The translations under genes were made by a program, and so were the position numbers. A stretch of DNA of 64,000 bases from Acidithiobacillus sp. AMEEHan (GTDB taxonomy: Bacteria > Pseudomonadota > Gammaproteobacteria > Acidithiobacillales > Acidithiobacillaceae): assembly GCF_030996345.1 (NCBI RefSeq), contig NZ_CP118747.1:2168001-2232000 (forward strand). Direction: 5' to 3'. Under the pieces are notes generated by a model that worked only from the letters and a program-made list of their open reading frames with translations, made no database searches and was not told the origin of the DNA. Positions 36,785 to 45,702 of the stretch are shown piece by piece (positions within the stretch are counted from its first letter, which is position 1; each line of letters starts with the position of its first letter).

Positions 36785-37359
36785 TTTCTTTCTTCCAGTA
36801 TTCGTGCTACCGGCGCAAAACTGCGGCGGTGTATGGGGGTTGCTCCAAAACGTCGCAGTGCCTCCAGATGCACGGCGGTACCATACGCCTGATGACGGCC
36901 AAACCCATAGAGAGGATATTGGCGATCCAGCAAGGTCATCTCCCGGTCCCGCGCAACCTTGGCGAGGATACTCGCGGCAGAGACAGCATCCACGCGATCA
37001 TCGCCTCCTACCATAGCCTCCGCCTGCCACTGCGGCAAGACACGGTTGCCGTCCACGACGATGTGCCGCGGACGAATCGGCAGCGCGCGCAAGGCGCGAT
37101 CCATGGCCTGCAGGGTGGCAGCGAGGATATTGTCGCGTTCGATCTCCCAGGTGCCGGCAGACGCGACGACCCAGGCACGCGCCTCGGCACGGATCTGCTG
37201 CGCCAGCCGCTCTCTTTGTTGCGGGCGCAGCTTTTTCGAGTCACGCAGGCCCGCTATCGGACGCGCCAGAATCACCGCCGCGACCATGACCGGTCCTGCC
37301 AATGGTCCCCTTCCCGCCTCATCAACGCCGGCGACGTCTCCGCCCCAATGCTCCATCAT
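36781..37359 (-). CDS. rnhB: Ribonuclease HII
   Basis: A 192-residue type 2 RNase H that removes ribonucleotides from DNA and degrades RNA in hybrids. The catalytic VDEAGRGPLAG is at residues 12-22 (Asp13, Glu14), and the third acidic residue lies in DRVDAVSAASILAKVARD near residue 120. The ATG at 37359 overlaps the lpxB stop. Position between lpxB and dnaE is the standard gammaproteobacterial order. Confidence 0.96.
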   Translation of the reverse strand: MMEHWGGDVAGVDEAGRGPLAGPVMVAAVILARPIAGLRDSKKLRPQQRERLAQQIRAEARAWVVASAGTWEIERDNILAATLQAMDRALRALPIRPRHIVVDGNRVLPQWQAEAMVGGDDRVDAVSAASILAKVARDREMTLLDRQYPLYGFGRHQAYGTAVHLEALRRFGATPIHRRSFAPVARILEERK

Positions 37360-38474
37360 TCCTGACCGAGCAAAATGCGCCGTAAGGCCGCCACGATGCT
37401 GTCGCTATCGTCACCCTGCAGCAGCCCGCGCAGAGGCTTGAGCGCCTGCTCCTGTTCCGCAATGGGGAGATTCTCCAATTCCTTCACCACCCGCTCGGGG
37501 GTGATCTCGGACTGCAGAAGTTCAGGATACACTTTACGCTGCAGGAGGATATTGGGCAGGGCGATGTGCGGCACGCGCACCAGGCGTTTGGCAACGGCGA
37601 AAGTCAGCGGCTGCATGGCGTAGAGCACGACGGCCGGCCGACCGAGCAGCGCCGTTTCCAAGGTTGCCGTGCCCGAGGCTACGAGCACGCGATCGGCCGC
37701 CGCGAGCAGCTCTGTGCTCTGCCCACAGACCTCCTGGATCTGGCCGGCTAGGGGACCGGCCCGCTCCCGCCACAGCGGGCGCAGCTCCTCGCGCGCCAGG
37801 GCGACGACGATCTGCCATTCGGGATGCGCCTGTAACCAAAGCTGCGCTGCCTGTGCCATCGGCGCGGCGAGCCGCTGCAGCTCACTGCGCCGGCTGCCCG
37901 GCAACAGGGCCAGGATTGGAGCGTTCTGCAAACACAACTTTCGTCGCGCCTCTTCCTTACTGGGCGCCGCGGCCGTCTGCGCAAGCAGGGGATGTGGCAA
38001 CAGTTGCGCAGAGACCCCCGCTTGCTCATAGAGAGGGCGCTCGAAGGGAAAAAGCAGAAAGATTTCGTCGATGCGCTCACGAATCTGCCGAATGCGCCCC
38101 TGCCGCCAGGCCCAGATTTGTGGACCAACCACATAGAGCACACGGATCCCCAGGCGCTTGGCCTCCCGGGCGACACGCAGATTGAAGGCGGGGTGATCGA
38201 TCAGCAGCACCGCATCCGGACGTTCACGTTGCAGGTAGTCGCGGACCTGCCGAAACAGGCGCCGCAGGCTGCCATAGTGACGCAGTACCTCCACCAGGCC
38301 CATCACCCCCAGCACTTCGCCATCGGCGATATTGCGCACACCGGCCGCTTGCAGACGGCTTCCCACCACGCCTTCCCATTGCACTTCGATCCCTGCCGCC
38401 CGGCAACGCGTCAGAAGATCAAGGCCCAGGCTTTCTCCTGAACGCTCGATCGCAATGAGGAAGGTTCTGTTCAT
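37356..38474 (-). CDS. lpxB: Lipid-A-disaccharide synthase
   Basis: A 372-residue membrane-associated GT-B glycosyltransferase that joins lipid X to UDP-2,3-diacylglucosamine. Characteristic segments are AVLLIDHPAFNLRVAREAKRLG near residue 93, ALLPGSRRSELQRLAAPM near 190 and VLVASGTATLETALLG near 260. In this organism the precursors probably carry the GlcNAc3N modification made by GnnA/GnnB, whose genes directly precede it. The ATG at 38474 overlaps the gnnB stop by four bases, so it is cotranslated with that pair. The protein is full length and intact. Confidence 0.95.
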   Translation of the reverse strand: MNRTFLIAIERSGESLGLDLLTRCRAAGIEVQWEGVVGSRLQAAGVRNIADGEVLGVMGLVEVLRHYGSLRRLFRQVRDYLQRERPDAVLLIDHPAFNLRVAREAKRLGIRVLYVVGPQIWAWRQGRIRQIRERIDEIFLLFPFERPLYEQAGVSAQLLPHPLLAQTAAAPSKEEARRKLCLQNAPILALLPGSRRSELQRLAAPMAQAAQLWLQAHPEWQIVVALAREELRPLWRERAGPLAGQIQEVCGQSTELLAAADRVLVASGTATLETALLGRPAVVLYAMQPLTFAVAKRLVRVPHIALPNILLQRKVYPELLQSEITPERVVKELENLPIAEQEQALKPLRGLLQGDDSDSIVAALRRILLGQE

Positions 38475-39577
38475 TCGCCCTGCAGATGTGCGCGTATCAC
38501 TCCGGCAATGCGCTCCACCTGCGCCGAGCTCAGTTCAGGAAACATCGGTAGGGACAGGACCTTGTCTTTCAGACTCTCGGCTACCGGACAATGGCTGGGC
38601 GGCAGATCGGCAAAGGCCCGCTGCTGGTGACAGGGAATGGGATAGTACACTCCACAAGCGATCCCTTCGGCGTGCAGACGGGCACGCAGGGCATCGCGTT
38701 CCGTGATCTGAAGGGTGTACTGATGGAAGACATGTTCGGCTCCGGCTCGGCGCCCGGGAATCTGCAGCGGCAAGTCCTGCAGAGCAGCATCGTAGAGGCC
38801 GGCAGCTCGTTGGCGACCAGCATTGTAGTCATCGATATGCTGAAACAGCTTCCGCAAGATCAGGGCCTGAATTTCATCCAGGCGGCTGTTGTAGCCCAAG
38901 ATTTCATGTTCGTAGGTGCGCCAGGAACCGTGGTTACGCAGGCCGCGTAGGCGGGTTGCCAGGGCTTCGTCGTTGGTGAAGACCATCCCCCCATCCCCTG
39001 CCCCACCCAAGTTTTTGCTGGGGAAGAAGGACACGCAGGCGAGATGGCCAAAGCTACCGACCCGTTGGCCATGCAGGCGCGCACCAATGGCTTGCGCCAT
39101 ATCCTCGATGAGCGGAATGCCGTGCTGTTGCGCAAGCTGCACGAGCTCGGGCATGGGCGCGGCCTGGCCGTAGAGGTGCACCGGGATGATGGCGCGAGTA
39201 CGGGGCGTGATCAGCGGCGCGATGCCTGCCGCCGTCACGCAGAAATAGTCGGGATCGACGTCGGCAAACACCGGCGTCGCGCCAACGTAACGTACCGCCT
39301 CGGCAGTGGCGATGAAAGTGAAAGTGGGAACGATGACCTCATCGCCGGGGCCGATGTCCAGGGCACGCAAGGCCAGCAGCAGGGCATCGGTACCCGAGGC
39401 ACAAGCAACGCCATGGGCAACGCCGAGATATTCCGCCAGCTCCGTCTCCAGGCCGCGCCCTTGCGCGCCCAAAATGAAACTCGCCTGATCCAGTATCTCC
39501 CCGATTCCTGCCAGGATCTCCTGCCGCAGGGGCGCGAAATGGGCGCGTAGATCGACCATAGGAATTTGTTGTTCCAT
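38471..39577 (-). CDS. gnnB: GnnB aminotransferase for UDP-GlcNAc3N (DegT/DnrJ/EryC1)
   Basis: A 368-residue PLP enzyme. In A. ferrooxidans GnnB transfers an amino group to the 3-keto sugar nucleotide made by GnnA, giving UDP-GlcNAc3N so that lipid A can carry amide-linked chains at position 3. The PLP lysine is in SFFPSKNLGGAGDGG (about Lys188), and the ASGTDALLLAL and DMAQAIGA segments are typical of the family. The gene begins at ATG 39577 (a GTG one codon earlier is possible) with GGGAG upstream, and overlaps lpxB. The sugar substrate is inferred from the lpxA-gnnA-gnnB-lpxB order; from sequence alone it is only a sugar aminotransferase. Confidence 0.85.
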   Translation of the reverse strand: MEQQIPMVDLRAHFAPLRQEILAGIGEILDQASFILGAQGRGLETELAEYLGVAHGVACASGTDALLLALRALDIGPGDEVIVPTFTFIATAEAVRYVGATPVFADVDPDYFCVTAAGIAPLITPRTRAIIPVHLYGQAAPMPELVQLAQQHGIPLIEDMAQAIGARLHGQRVGSFGHLACVSFFPSKNLGGAGDGGMVFTNDEALATRLRGLRNHGSWRTYEHEILGYNSRLDEIQALILRKLFQHIDDYNAGRQRAAGLYDAALQDLPLQIPGRRAGAEHVFHQYTLQITERDALRARLHAEGIACGVYYPIPCHQQRAFADLPPSHCPVAESLKDKVLSLPMFPELSSAQVERIAGVIRAHLQGE

Positions 39578-39580
39578 CAC

Positions 39581-40549
39581 TCATTCTCCCTGCTGCTGGG
39601 GTAATGTAGATGCTGATAAAAACGCGCTAACTGCCTGCCGGACGGACAGCGCCGCTGCCAGTGCAGCCCGTCCTTCATGGCCCGTGCAGAGCGGCATTCC
39701 CTGGCCGGAAACAGCGGCGAGAAAGGCGGTGATTTCACTTTCCAGGGCATCGCGTGCCTGCAGCTCGACCACGTCCTCGATCACCCCCGGGATGCCCGGC
39801 ACCTGTCCGGCACCGCGGCGGTAAAAAGTCAGGCGATTTTGCAGAAAATCCACTGAAGCATAGCGATCTGGCCAGAAAATGCGCATGCGCCGCACCGCCT
39901 CCCGCACCACCCGCGAGGCAGCCAGGTTGGCCACGCTCCCATTACCCAGGGTCACCCAGGCATTGGCCATGTCGGCCTGTTCGGTCACCGCCGCGACACC
40001 CACCGCGCGCACCTCCTGCGGCTGGGCGGCAGTAAGCATCAGGACCAGGTCGAGATCATGGATCATCAAGTCCATGATCACATCGACATCGAGGGAGCGC
40101 GGCTTGAACGGTGCCAAGCGCTCGGCCTCGATGTAGCGCGGTGCCGGGAACTTCTGTTCCCGCAGGTATTGCATGACCATCTGGGCGCGCTCAATCTGGC
40201 CCACCGCCAGGATTACCCCTTCCGCGTCCGCGTAGCGGAGCAGATCGTCTGCCTCGGCAAGGGTAAAGGTAAAGGGCTTTTCCACCAGGCAATGGATCCC
40301 GCGAGCGATTGCCTCACGCGCCACTGCGTAGTGCTGCAGCGTTGGCGTCACAATGGAGATGGCATCGACCGCAGCCAGCAACTCTCCCAGATCAGAAAAT
40401 GCGCGACAAGCAAGCTCTTGAGCGACGCTCCGTGCCCGCTCGCCATCGGTGTCATAGACACCCTGCAACTGCGAAACCCGGGCATATTTCTGTGCATGGA
40501 AGCGTCCCAGGTGCCCAACCCCGACGACGGCTGTTCGTAACTGTCTCAC
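39581..40549 (-). CDS. gnnA: GnnA dehydrogenase for UDP-GlcNAc3N (Gfo/Idh/MocA)
   Basis: A 322-residue NAD-dependent sugar oxidoreductase. GnnA oxidizes the 3-hydroxyl of UDP-GlcNAc to the ketone that GnnB aminates. The Rossmann motif VVGVGHLGRFHA begins at residue 8, and the family's EKP catalytic motif (CLVEKPFTF) is near residue 90. The start is GTG 40549, overlapping the lpxA stop as GTGA, and the stop is directly followed by gnnB, so the pair is coupled. The function is assigned from the lpxA-gnnA-gnnB-lpxB arrangement; without that context it would be an unspecified Gfo/Idh oxidoreductase. Confidence 0.85.
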   Translation of the reverse strand: MRQLRTAVVGVGHLGRFHAQKYARVSQLQGVYDTDGERARSVAQELACRAFSDLGELLAAVDAISIVTPTLQHYAVAREAIARGIHCLVEKPFTFTLAEADDLLRYADAEGVILAVGQIERAQMVMQYLREQKFPAPRYIEAERLAPFKPRSLDVDVIMDLMIHDLDLVLMLTAAQPQEVRAVGVAAVTEQADMANAWVTLGNGSVANLAASRVVREAVRRMRIFWPDRYASVDFLQNRLTFYRRGAGQVPGIPGVIEDVVELQARDALESEITAFLAAVSGQGMPLCTGHEGRAALAAALSVRQAVSAFLSASTLPQQQGE

Positions 40550-41328
40550 GGCCGCGTAATCCCCCGCTTACTGCTGCGAATAAAATCCAGCAAGCGTTGC
40601 GTCTCGGGGGCATCGAGGCCTTCGCGCGCCACTTCCTCCATTGCTTCTTCCAGCAGTTTACCGGAGCGAAAAAGCAGGCGATACGCGCGTTTCAAGGTGT
40701 GGATCTGCTCTTTGGTAAAGCCCCGCCGGCTGAGACCGCGTACGTTGATCCCGTGTAATTGCGCGTGATTTCCTGCTGCCATCATGTACGGCGGGATGTC
40801 CAGCGGCGCCATGGTACCACCGCCGAGGATAGCGTGCGCGCCAACGCGCGCGAACTGGTGTACTGCGGAAAGACCGCCCAGGATGGCGTCGTCCTCAACG
40901 ATGACATGGCCCGCCAGGGTCGCTGCATTGGCCATCACCACGCGATCGCCAATCTGGCAGTCGTGCGCCACGTGGCAGTACGCCATGAACAGGTTTTGGG
41001 AACCGATCCGCGTCACACCACCGCCTTTCACGGTACCGCGATTGATGGTGACGAACTCTCGGAACGTATTGCCGGAACCGATCTCCAGCCGGGTTTCTTC
41101 TCCGCGATAACCAAGATCCTGGGGTGCCGTACCAATGGAAGCGAAAGGGAAGATCTGGTTGCGTGCTCCGATCTGGGTGGGCCCTTGAATAAGCGCGTGG
41201 GCGTCCACCCGGCAGTCTTCGCCGATTTCCACGTTTGGACCGATGACCGCAAACGGTCCAATGATACAGCCGTCGCCGATTATTGCTGCAGGGTCGACCG
41301 CCGCCCGTGCGTCGATCTGCGCTTTCAT
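40546..41328 (-). CDS. lpxA: UDP-N-acetylglucosamine (GlcNAc3N) acyltransferase LpxA
   Basis: A 260-residue left-handed beta-helix acyltransferase that puts the first 3-hydroxyacyl chain on the sugar nucleotide. Hexapeptide repeats run through most of the protein. The catalytic histidine is His122 in VAHDCQIGD, and His141 and His157 match the other conserved histidines. The residue aligning with the E. coli hydrocarbon-ruler Gly173 is Gly170 here, so no short-chain Met is present there. Given the adjacent gnnAB, it probably acylates the 3-amino group and so makes an amide. It starts at ATG 41328, overlapping fabZ by four bases. Confidence 0.95.
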   Translation of the reverse strand: MKAQIDARAAVDPAAIIGDGCIIGPFAVIGPNVEIGEDCRVDAHALIQGPTQIGARNQIFPFASIGTAPQDLGYRGEETRLEIGSGNTFREFVTINRGTVKGGGVTRIGSQNLFMAYCHVAHDCQIGDRVVMANAATLAGHVIVEDDAILGGLSAVHQFARVGAHAILGGGTMAPLDIPPYMMAAGNHAQLHGINVRGLSRRGFTKEQIHTLKRAYRLLFRSGKLLEEAMEEVAREGLDAPETQRLLDFIRSSKRGITRP

Positions 41329-41771
41329 GCCTCACGCTCGCGTAAGGTCGCCATCAGCAATGCCGACGCGACTTCCGTACCATCTGACATTGCCACCGTC
41401 TCCATCTGCCACAAACCCGACTTGCGTCGAGTGACCTCGGCAGACAGAATCAGTTGATCGCCGGGGGTCACCGGCTTGCGAAAGCGGGCCTTGTCGATGC
41501 CAGCGAAGTAGACTGCGGCGTTCTCGCCATATTTGTCCTCGGAAACGAAGGCCAGAATGGCCGCCGCCTGGGCCAGAGACTCGATGATCAAAACCCCAGG
41601 CATCACCGGAAAATCGGGGAAATGGCCCTGAAAATGAGGTTCGTTCATGGTCACGTTCTTCAGCGCGCGCAGGCTTTTGCCAATCTCGATCTCCAAAATT
41701 CGATCAACGAGGAGAAACGGGTAGCGATGCGGCAGCCGACGCAAGATCTGATGAATATCAAAGCCTTCCAT
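41325..41771 (-). CDS. fabZ: 3-Hydroxyacyl-ACP dehydratase FabZ
   Basis: A 148-residue hot-dog-fold dehydratase of fatty acid elongation. The catalytic histidine lies in NEPHFQGHFPDFPVMPGV, and LLIIES-like helix residues (LIIESLAQAAAIL) follow. I start it at ATG 41771 because AGGAG lies five bases upstream; a GTG two codons earlier is less well placed. It competes with LpxA for the same 3-hydroxyacyl-ACP pool, and the lpxD-fabZ-lpxA order is universal in this lineage. Its stop overlaps the lpxA start. Confidence 0.96.
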   Translation of the reverse strand: MEGFDIHQILRRLPHRYPFLLVDRILEIEIGKSLRALKNVTMNEPHFQGHFPDFPVMPGVLIIESLAQAAAILAFVSEDKYGENAAVYFAGIDKARFRKPVTPGDQLILSAEVTRRKSGLWQMETVAMSDGTEVASALLMATLREREA

Positions 41772-41779
41772 GAACACTC

Positions 41780-42825
41780 CTAAGTAGAGGAAGAATCGTG
41801 CGCTGTCTTGGCCTCACCGCGCAACCGCCGCAGAATGTCATCCAGGCGGTTGAGCCGCGCGATCGTACGTCGCCAAGTCCGCGCCTCCTGAGCGGGTATC
41901 ACGCCAGAATAGACGCCTGCTTGGCGGATGTCATGCGTGACGGCGCTTTGTCCGGCAATCACGGTCCCATCGGCGATATTGATGTGACCGGCAAAGCCGA
42001 CCTGGCCGCCGATGCGGCAGCGCCGTCCAATGCGGGTACTGCCAGCAATCCCGGTCTGTCCGGCGATCACCGTGTCCGCGCCGACGACGACGTTGTGGCC
42101 GATCTGCACCAGATTGTCGATCTTCACGCCGTCGCCAACGATCGTGTCAGCCAGAGCGCCTCGGTCGATGCAGGTGTTGGCGCCAATCTCCACGCGTGCG
42201 CCCAGAATCACCCGCCCAATCTGGGGGATCTTCTCGTAGCCCGCATCGGTCTGCGCGAAGCCGAAGCCATCGGCCCCAATGACGGCATTGCTGTGGACAA
42301 TGCAGTTCTCTCCAAGAACCGACCCAGCCAGAACCTTGACCCCGGATAGAGGTGAGAGGCGAAGCCAATCACCACCCCTGGTCCAATCACGACGCCACTT
42401 TCCAGCCACACCCCAGGGCCAATTTTTGCCCCAGAGCCGATCTGTACAAAATCCTCGATGCGGGCACTTGGGTCCACATCGGCATCCGCGGCGACCCGAG
42501 CGTCCGGCGAGCGCCATGGCGAAACCGCTCGTTCGGGGTAAAGAAGTTGCATCGCCTGCGCAAAACTTGCGTAGGGGTTTTCACTCCAGATGGCTGCGCC
42601 ATCGTATTGTTCTGCGTGCTCTGGAGAAATAATCAATGCGCCGGCGCGAGTCTGTGCCAGTAGTGGCAAATATTTACTGTCTTGCAAAAAACTTAGTTCA
42701 TCTCCCTGAGCGGATGATAAGGGCGCTATAGCGCGAAACCTGAGCTCTGCATTTCCACGATAAGGCAAGCCAAGGGCCGCGGCCAGCTCTTGCAGGGTGT
42801 AGACTACCGGTGCCGGAGCACTCAT
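41780..42825 (-). CDS. lpxD: UDP-3-O-(3-hydroxyacyl)glucosamine N-acyltransferase, frameshifted
   Basis: LpxD adds the second 3-hydroxyacyl chain in lipid A synthesis. The frame from ATG 42825 is good through GFASHLYPG, after which it leaves register; the rest ([13 protein letters not shown] onward, with the catalytic histidine in QIGHNVVVG) is in another frame. One extra base in the C-run at 42340-42343 restores a continuous 348-residue protein, the usual length. Hexapeptide repeats cover both parts. The start overlaps the skp stop as ATGA, with GGAGG upstream. Because LpxD is normally essential in organisms that make lipid A and the remainder is well conserved, I treat the frameshift as a sequencing error. 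Confidence 0.88.
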
Positions 42826-43355
42826 TTTTGTCCTCCGGATTTTGGTTTTTCCATGGCGGCGACCACTTGTTGCGTCAGATCGATTGCGCCGCTGACGTAG
42901 AGCACAGATTTGTCATTCAAAATGAGCGTGTAATGACCTTTTTTCCCGATCTCCGAAACTACGCGAACCAGTCGTGCCTGAATATTTTCGAGGATTTGAT
43001 TGCGTTGCAGATTTACCTGGTCCTGGGCTGACTGGCGGAGTTTCTGCAACTCAAGGACCATCCCCTGCAATTGCGCCTCGCGTTTCTGCCGCTCCGCATT
43101 ATTGAGCTTTGGAAAATCTTCCTCCAGACTCTTCTGCGCAGCAACAATCTGTTGTTGTTTTTGCTCGATGGCCTTTTCCTTCTCGGCAATCAGAGAATTG
43201 AGAACCTTGGCCCCGACCTGCGCCTCCGGCAACTCACGCAATGCCTTGTCGAGATCGACGAAACCGATTTTTGGCGCGTCCGCCAGCGCCCAGGGCGCGG
43301 CAAGCATACCGCAGCCCAAGACGATACAGACGCTTAGCCCCCACTGACGGAACAT
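42822..43355 (-). CDS. skp: Periplasmic chaperone Skp/OmpH
   Basis: A 177-residue periplasmic chaperone that carries outer-membrane proteins to the BAM complex. A Sec signal peptide covers about residues 1-25 (ending PWALA). The mature part is Lys/Gln/Glu-rich and almost wholly coiled coil (about residues 50-120), with beta-strand ends (KIGFVDLDKAL, HYTLILNDKSVLYVSG) that make the trimer body. ATG 43355 overlaps the bamA stop by one base, so bamA and skp are coupled. Confidence 0.92.
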   Translation of the reverse strand: MFRQWGLSVCIVLGCGMLAAPWALADAPKIGFVDLDKALRELPEAQVGAKVLNSLIAEKEKAIEQKQQQIVAAQKSLEEDFPKLNNAERQKREAQLQGMVLELQKLRQSAQDQVNLQRNQILENIQARLVRVVSEIGKKGHYTLILNDKSVLYVSGAIDLTQQVVAAMEKPKSGGQK

Positions 43356-45697
43356 CAGAAGGCGTTACCCACAGTAAACTGCAAAGGCTGGGTGAGATCG
43401 CCCGGCTTCTTGTCCAAAGGAATCGCTACGGACAGACGCAACGGACCGAGCGGACTGATCCAGAGTAGGCCGATGCCCGCTGTGGTGCGCATCTCGCCAA
43501 AATTTGGGAAGTAGTTGTTGGAATAGGCGTAGTTCGTGGTACTACCATCCACCGAATTGACGCCATACACCCAACCACTCGCGACGAAGGCGTTCAGGCG
43601 AAAATTCTTGTTGTCCTCCAGGCCCGGCAACGGAAAATATAGGTTGGCATCGAGGAGAAGCTCGCGAGTACCGCCCACCGGATAGCCATCGATCTGCGGA
43701 CCCACGGCATAGGTCTGATACCCTGGAAGCGTCAGCGGACCGCCGAGATAAAAGTTGTTGAAGAAGGGCACGGGCTTGCCCGAAAAGCTGTTGATGAAGC
43801 CGTAGCGCATCCCTAAGCCGCCACTCAGCCAGGAAGTGAACGGGTGATAATAATTGGCCCTCACTTCAGCCTTGTACCAGCGCAGATTCCCTGGCGGTAC
43901 CGCCGCCTTCAGGTCAAGGCTGGTGTACAAACCTTTGGTGGGAAAAATCGGCGAATTGGTGGTATTGTACACCAATTCATTGCCCAGGGTAACAGAATTC
44001 GTCGTATTTCCATAATTGTCGATATAGTTCTGATACAAAGGGATCGGATTGCTGGTATCCAGCGTAATGTTGGTATGCGTAAAGCCCAAAGACATATAGT
44101 CGTACACGTACTCCAACACCGGTATTCCCAGGGTGACGGCGCCGCCCAGATCCACTTCTTGGTAAGGAGCGACTGCCAAGGTGGAAAGGTTGGTATCGTT
44201 ACGGAAGATGTTAAAGCCTAAACTGATGCCATCCGGTGTGAAATATGGATTGGTATACGACAGATTGAACGCACTGCCGAGACCGCCAACGTTAGCCGAA
44301 AAGGACAGAGCATTACCGGTACCCATGAAGTTTTTCTGGGTGATAGAACCGTTGAAGAGAAATCCCTGGGCGTTGGAATAGCCCACACCCACACTGAACG
44401 AACCCGTTGGCCGTTCGTCCACGGCAACATCCAGATCCAGCTGATCCGGATGCCCCGGTACCGGCACCGTCTTGGTGGTGACGGTCTGATAAAAACCGGT
44501 TTGCTCCAAGCGTAATTTCGAGCGATCGATCAGGCTGCGATTGTAAAGCGAGCCTTCCATCTGCCGGAACTGTCGCCGCACCACATAATCCATGCTGCGA
44601 TTGTTGTTACTGATGTCGATGCGCCGGATATAGACCCGATGCCCGGGATCTACCTGGAAATTCAGCGCCACCTCATGGGTTTTGGGGTCGACCGTGGGCA
44701 CCGGTGTGGTATTGGCAAAGGCGTAACCATAATTGCCCAGTTCATCCGCAATCGCTTTGTTGGTGTCCAAAATCTTTGCCTTGGAAAAGCGCTCGCCAGG
44801 ATGAATTTCTATGAGCTTTTCCAGCTTGTTCCGCGGCAGGATGAGATCACCCGTCAACTCCACCTTGCTGATATGGTAAACATCGCCTTCGTGAACATTG
44901 ACCGTAAGATAGACGAAGCGACGATTTGGGGTGATCTGCACCTGCGTTGACTCGATGGCAAAATTGAGATAGCCATGATCGAGATAGAAATTGTTCAGTT
45001 TTTCCAAGCTCTTGGAAAACTTTTCTTGGGAGTATCGATCGTTCTTGCTGAAAAAGGAAAACGCATCTGGCGCGCCGATGGAGAAGAGGCCGCGCAGACG
45101 ATTTTCGCTGAAGGCATGGTTACCAATGATATTGACCTGCTTGATCGTCGCCTGCTGCCCCTGCTCGACATCAATCTGGATCGCCACGCGGTTGCGTGGC
45201 AGGGTTTCTACGTGCGGCGTGATTTTCGCGTCATAGTACCCCATCCCCTCATACTGTTGCTGCAGTCCTTGTACCACCTGATCCAGCGTTGCCTGATTGA
45301 AGATATGGCGTACTTCCAGCCCGATTCCTTTCAAGGTGGACTGCACCTCGTCTTTGGAAAAGGCCTTGATCCCCTTGGTCTCAATACTGGCGATGATGGG
45401 ACGCTCCTTTACCACGACGATCAGATCATCGCCGGAACGCGCGATGCTCACATCCCGAAAAAAGCCGGTGGAGTAGAGATCCTGCACCGCCTTTTGCGCC
45501 AGCGTGTCATCAACCGATTCGCCGATGTGGATCGGCAGATAGTTATACACCGTCCCTGGCGTAATATGTTGTAATCCTTGAATCTCGATATTGTGCACGG
45601 TAAACGGGGTAAAGGCCCAAGCGGGGGCAAGGGCGGAGGCACAGAATACCGCTGCTGACAGGGTCAGAGCCCGGGTGGTTCGGGGTGAAAGGCGCAT
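43355..45697 (-). CDS. bamA: Outer membrane assembly factor BamA
   Basis: A 780-residue outer-membrane protein, the core of the BAM insertase. A signal peptide covers about residues 1-28. Five POTRA domains follow (about 29-425; the first begins FTVHNIEIQGLQHI), and a C-terminal beta-barrel ends in the aromatic-terminated QFTVGNAF. I start it at ATG 45697; upstream in-frame codons up to 45799 overlap the end of rseP and do not code for conserved sequence. The partner BamB is encoded at 19085-20281. It is intact and of standard length. Confidence 0.95.
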   Translation of the reverse strand: MRLSPRTTRALTLSAAVFCASALAPAWAFTPFTVHNIEIQGLQHITPGTVYNYLPIHIGESVDDTLAQKAVQDLYSTGFFRDVSIARSGDDLIVVVKERPIIASIETKGIKAFSKDEVQSTLKGIGLEVRHIFNQATLDQVVQGLQQQYEGMGYYDAKITPHVETLPRNRVAIQIDVEQGQQATIKQVNIIGNHAFSENRLRGLFSIGAPDAFSFFSKNDRYSQEKFSKSLEKLNNFYLDHGYLNFAIESTQVQITPNRRFVYLTVNVHEGDVYHISKVELTGDLILPRNKLEKLIEIHPGERFSKAKILDTNKAIADELGNYGYAFANTTPVPTVDPKTHEVALNFQVDPGHRVYIRRIDISNNNRSMDYVVRRQFRQMEGSLYNRSLIDRSKLRLEQTGFYQTVTTKTVPVPGHPDQLDLDVAVDERPTGSFSVGVGYSNAQGFLFNGSITQKNFMGTGNALSFSANVGGLGSAFNLSYTNPYFTPDGISLGFNIFRNDTNLSTLAVAPYQEVDLGGAVTLGIPVLEYVYDYMSLGFTHTNITLDTSNPIPLYQNYIDNYGNTTNSVTLGNELVYNTTNSPIFPTKGLYTSLDLKAAVPPGNLRWYKAEVRANYYHPFTSWLSGGLGMRYGFINSFSGKPVPFFNNFYLGGPLTLPGYQTYAVGPQIDGYPVGGTRELLLDANLYFPLPGLEDNKNFRLNAFVASGWVYGVNSVDGSTTNYAYSNNYFPNFGEMRTTAGIGLLWISPLGPLRLSVAIPLDKKPGDLTQPLQFTVGNAF

Positions 45698-45702
45698 TTT
45701 CT

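Noticed and set aside
40546-41328. A Met in LpxA thought to sit at the acyl-length ruler position
   Set aside because: Aligning the catalytic histidines shows that Met173 is three residues away; the ruler position is Gly170.
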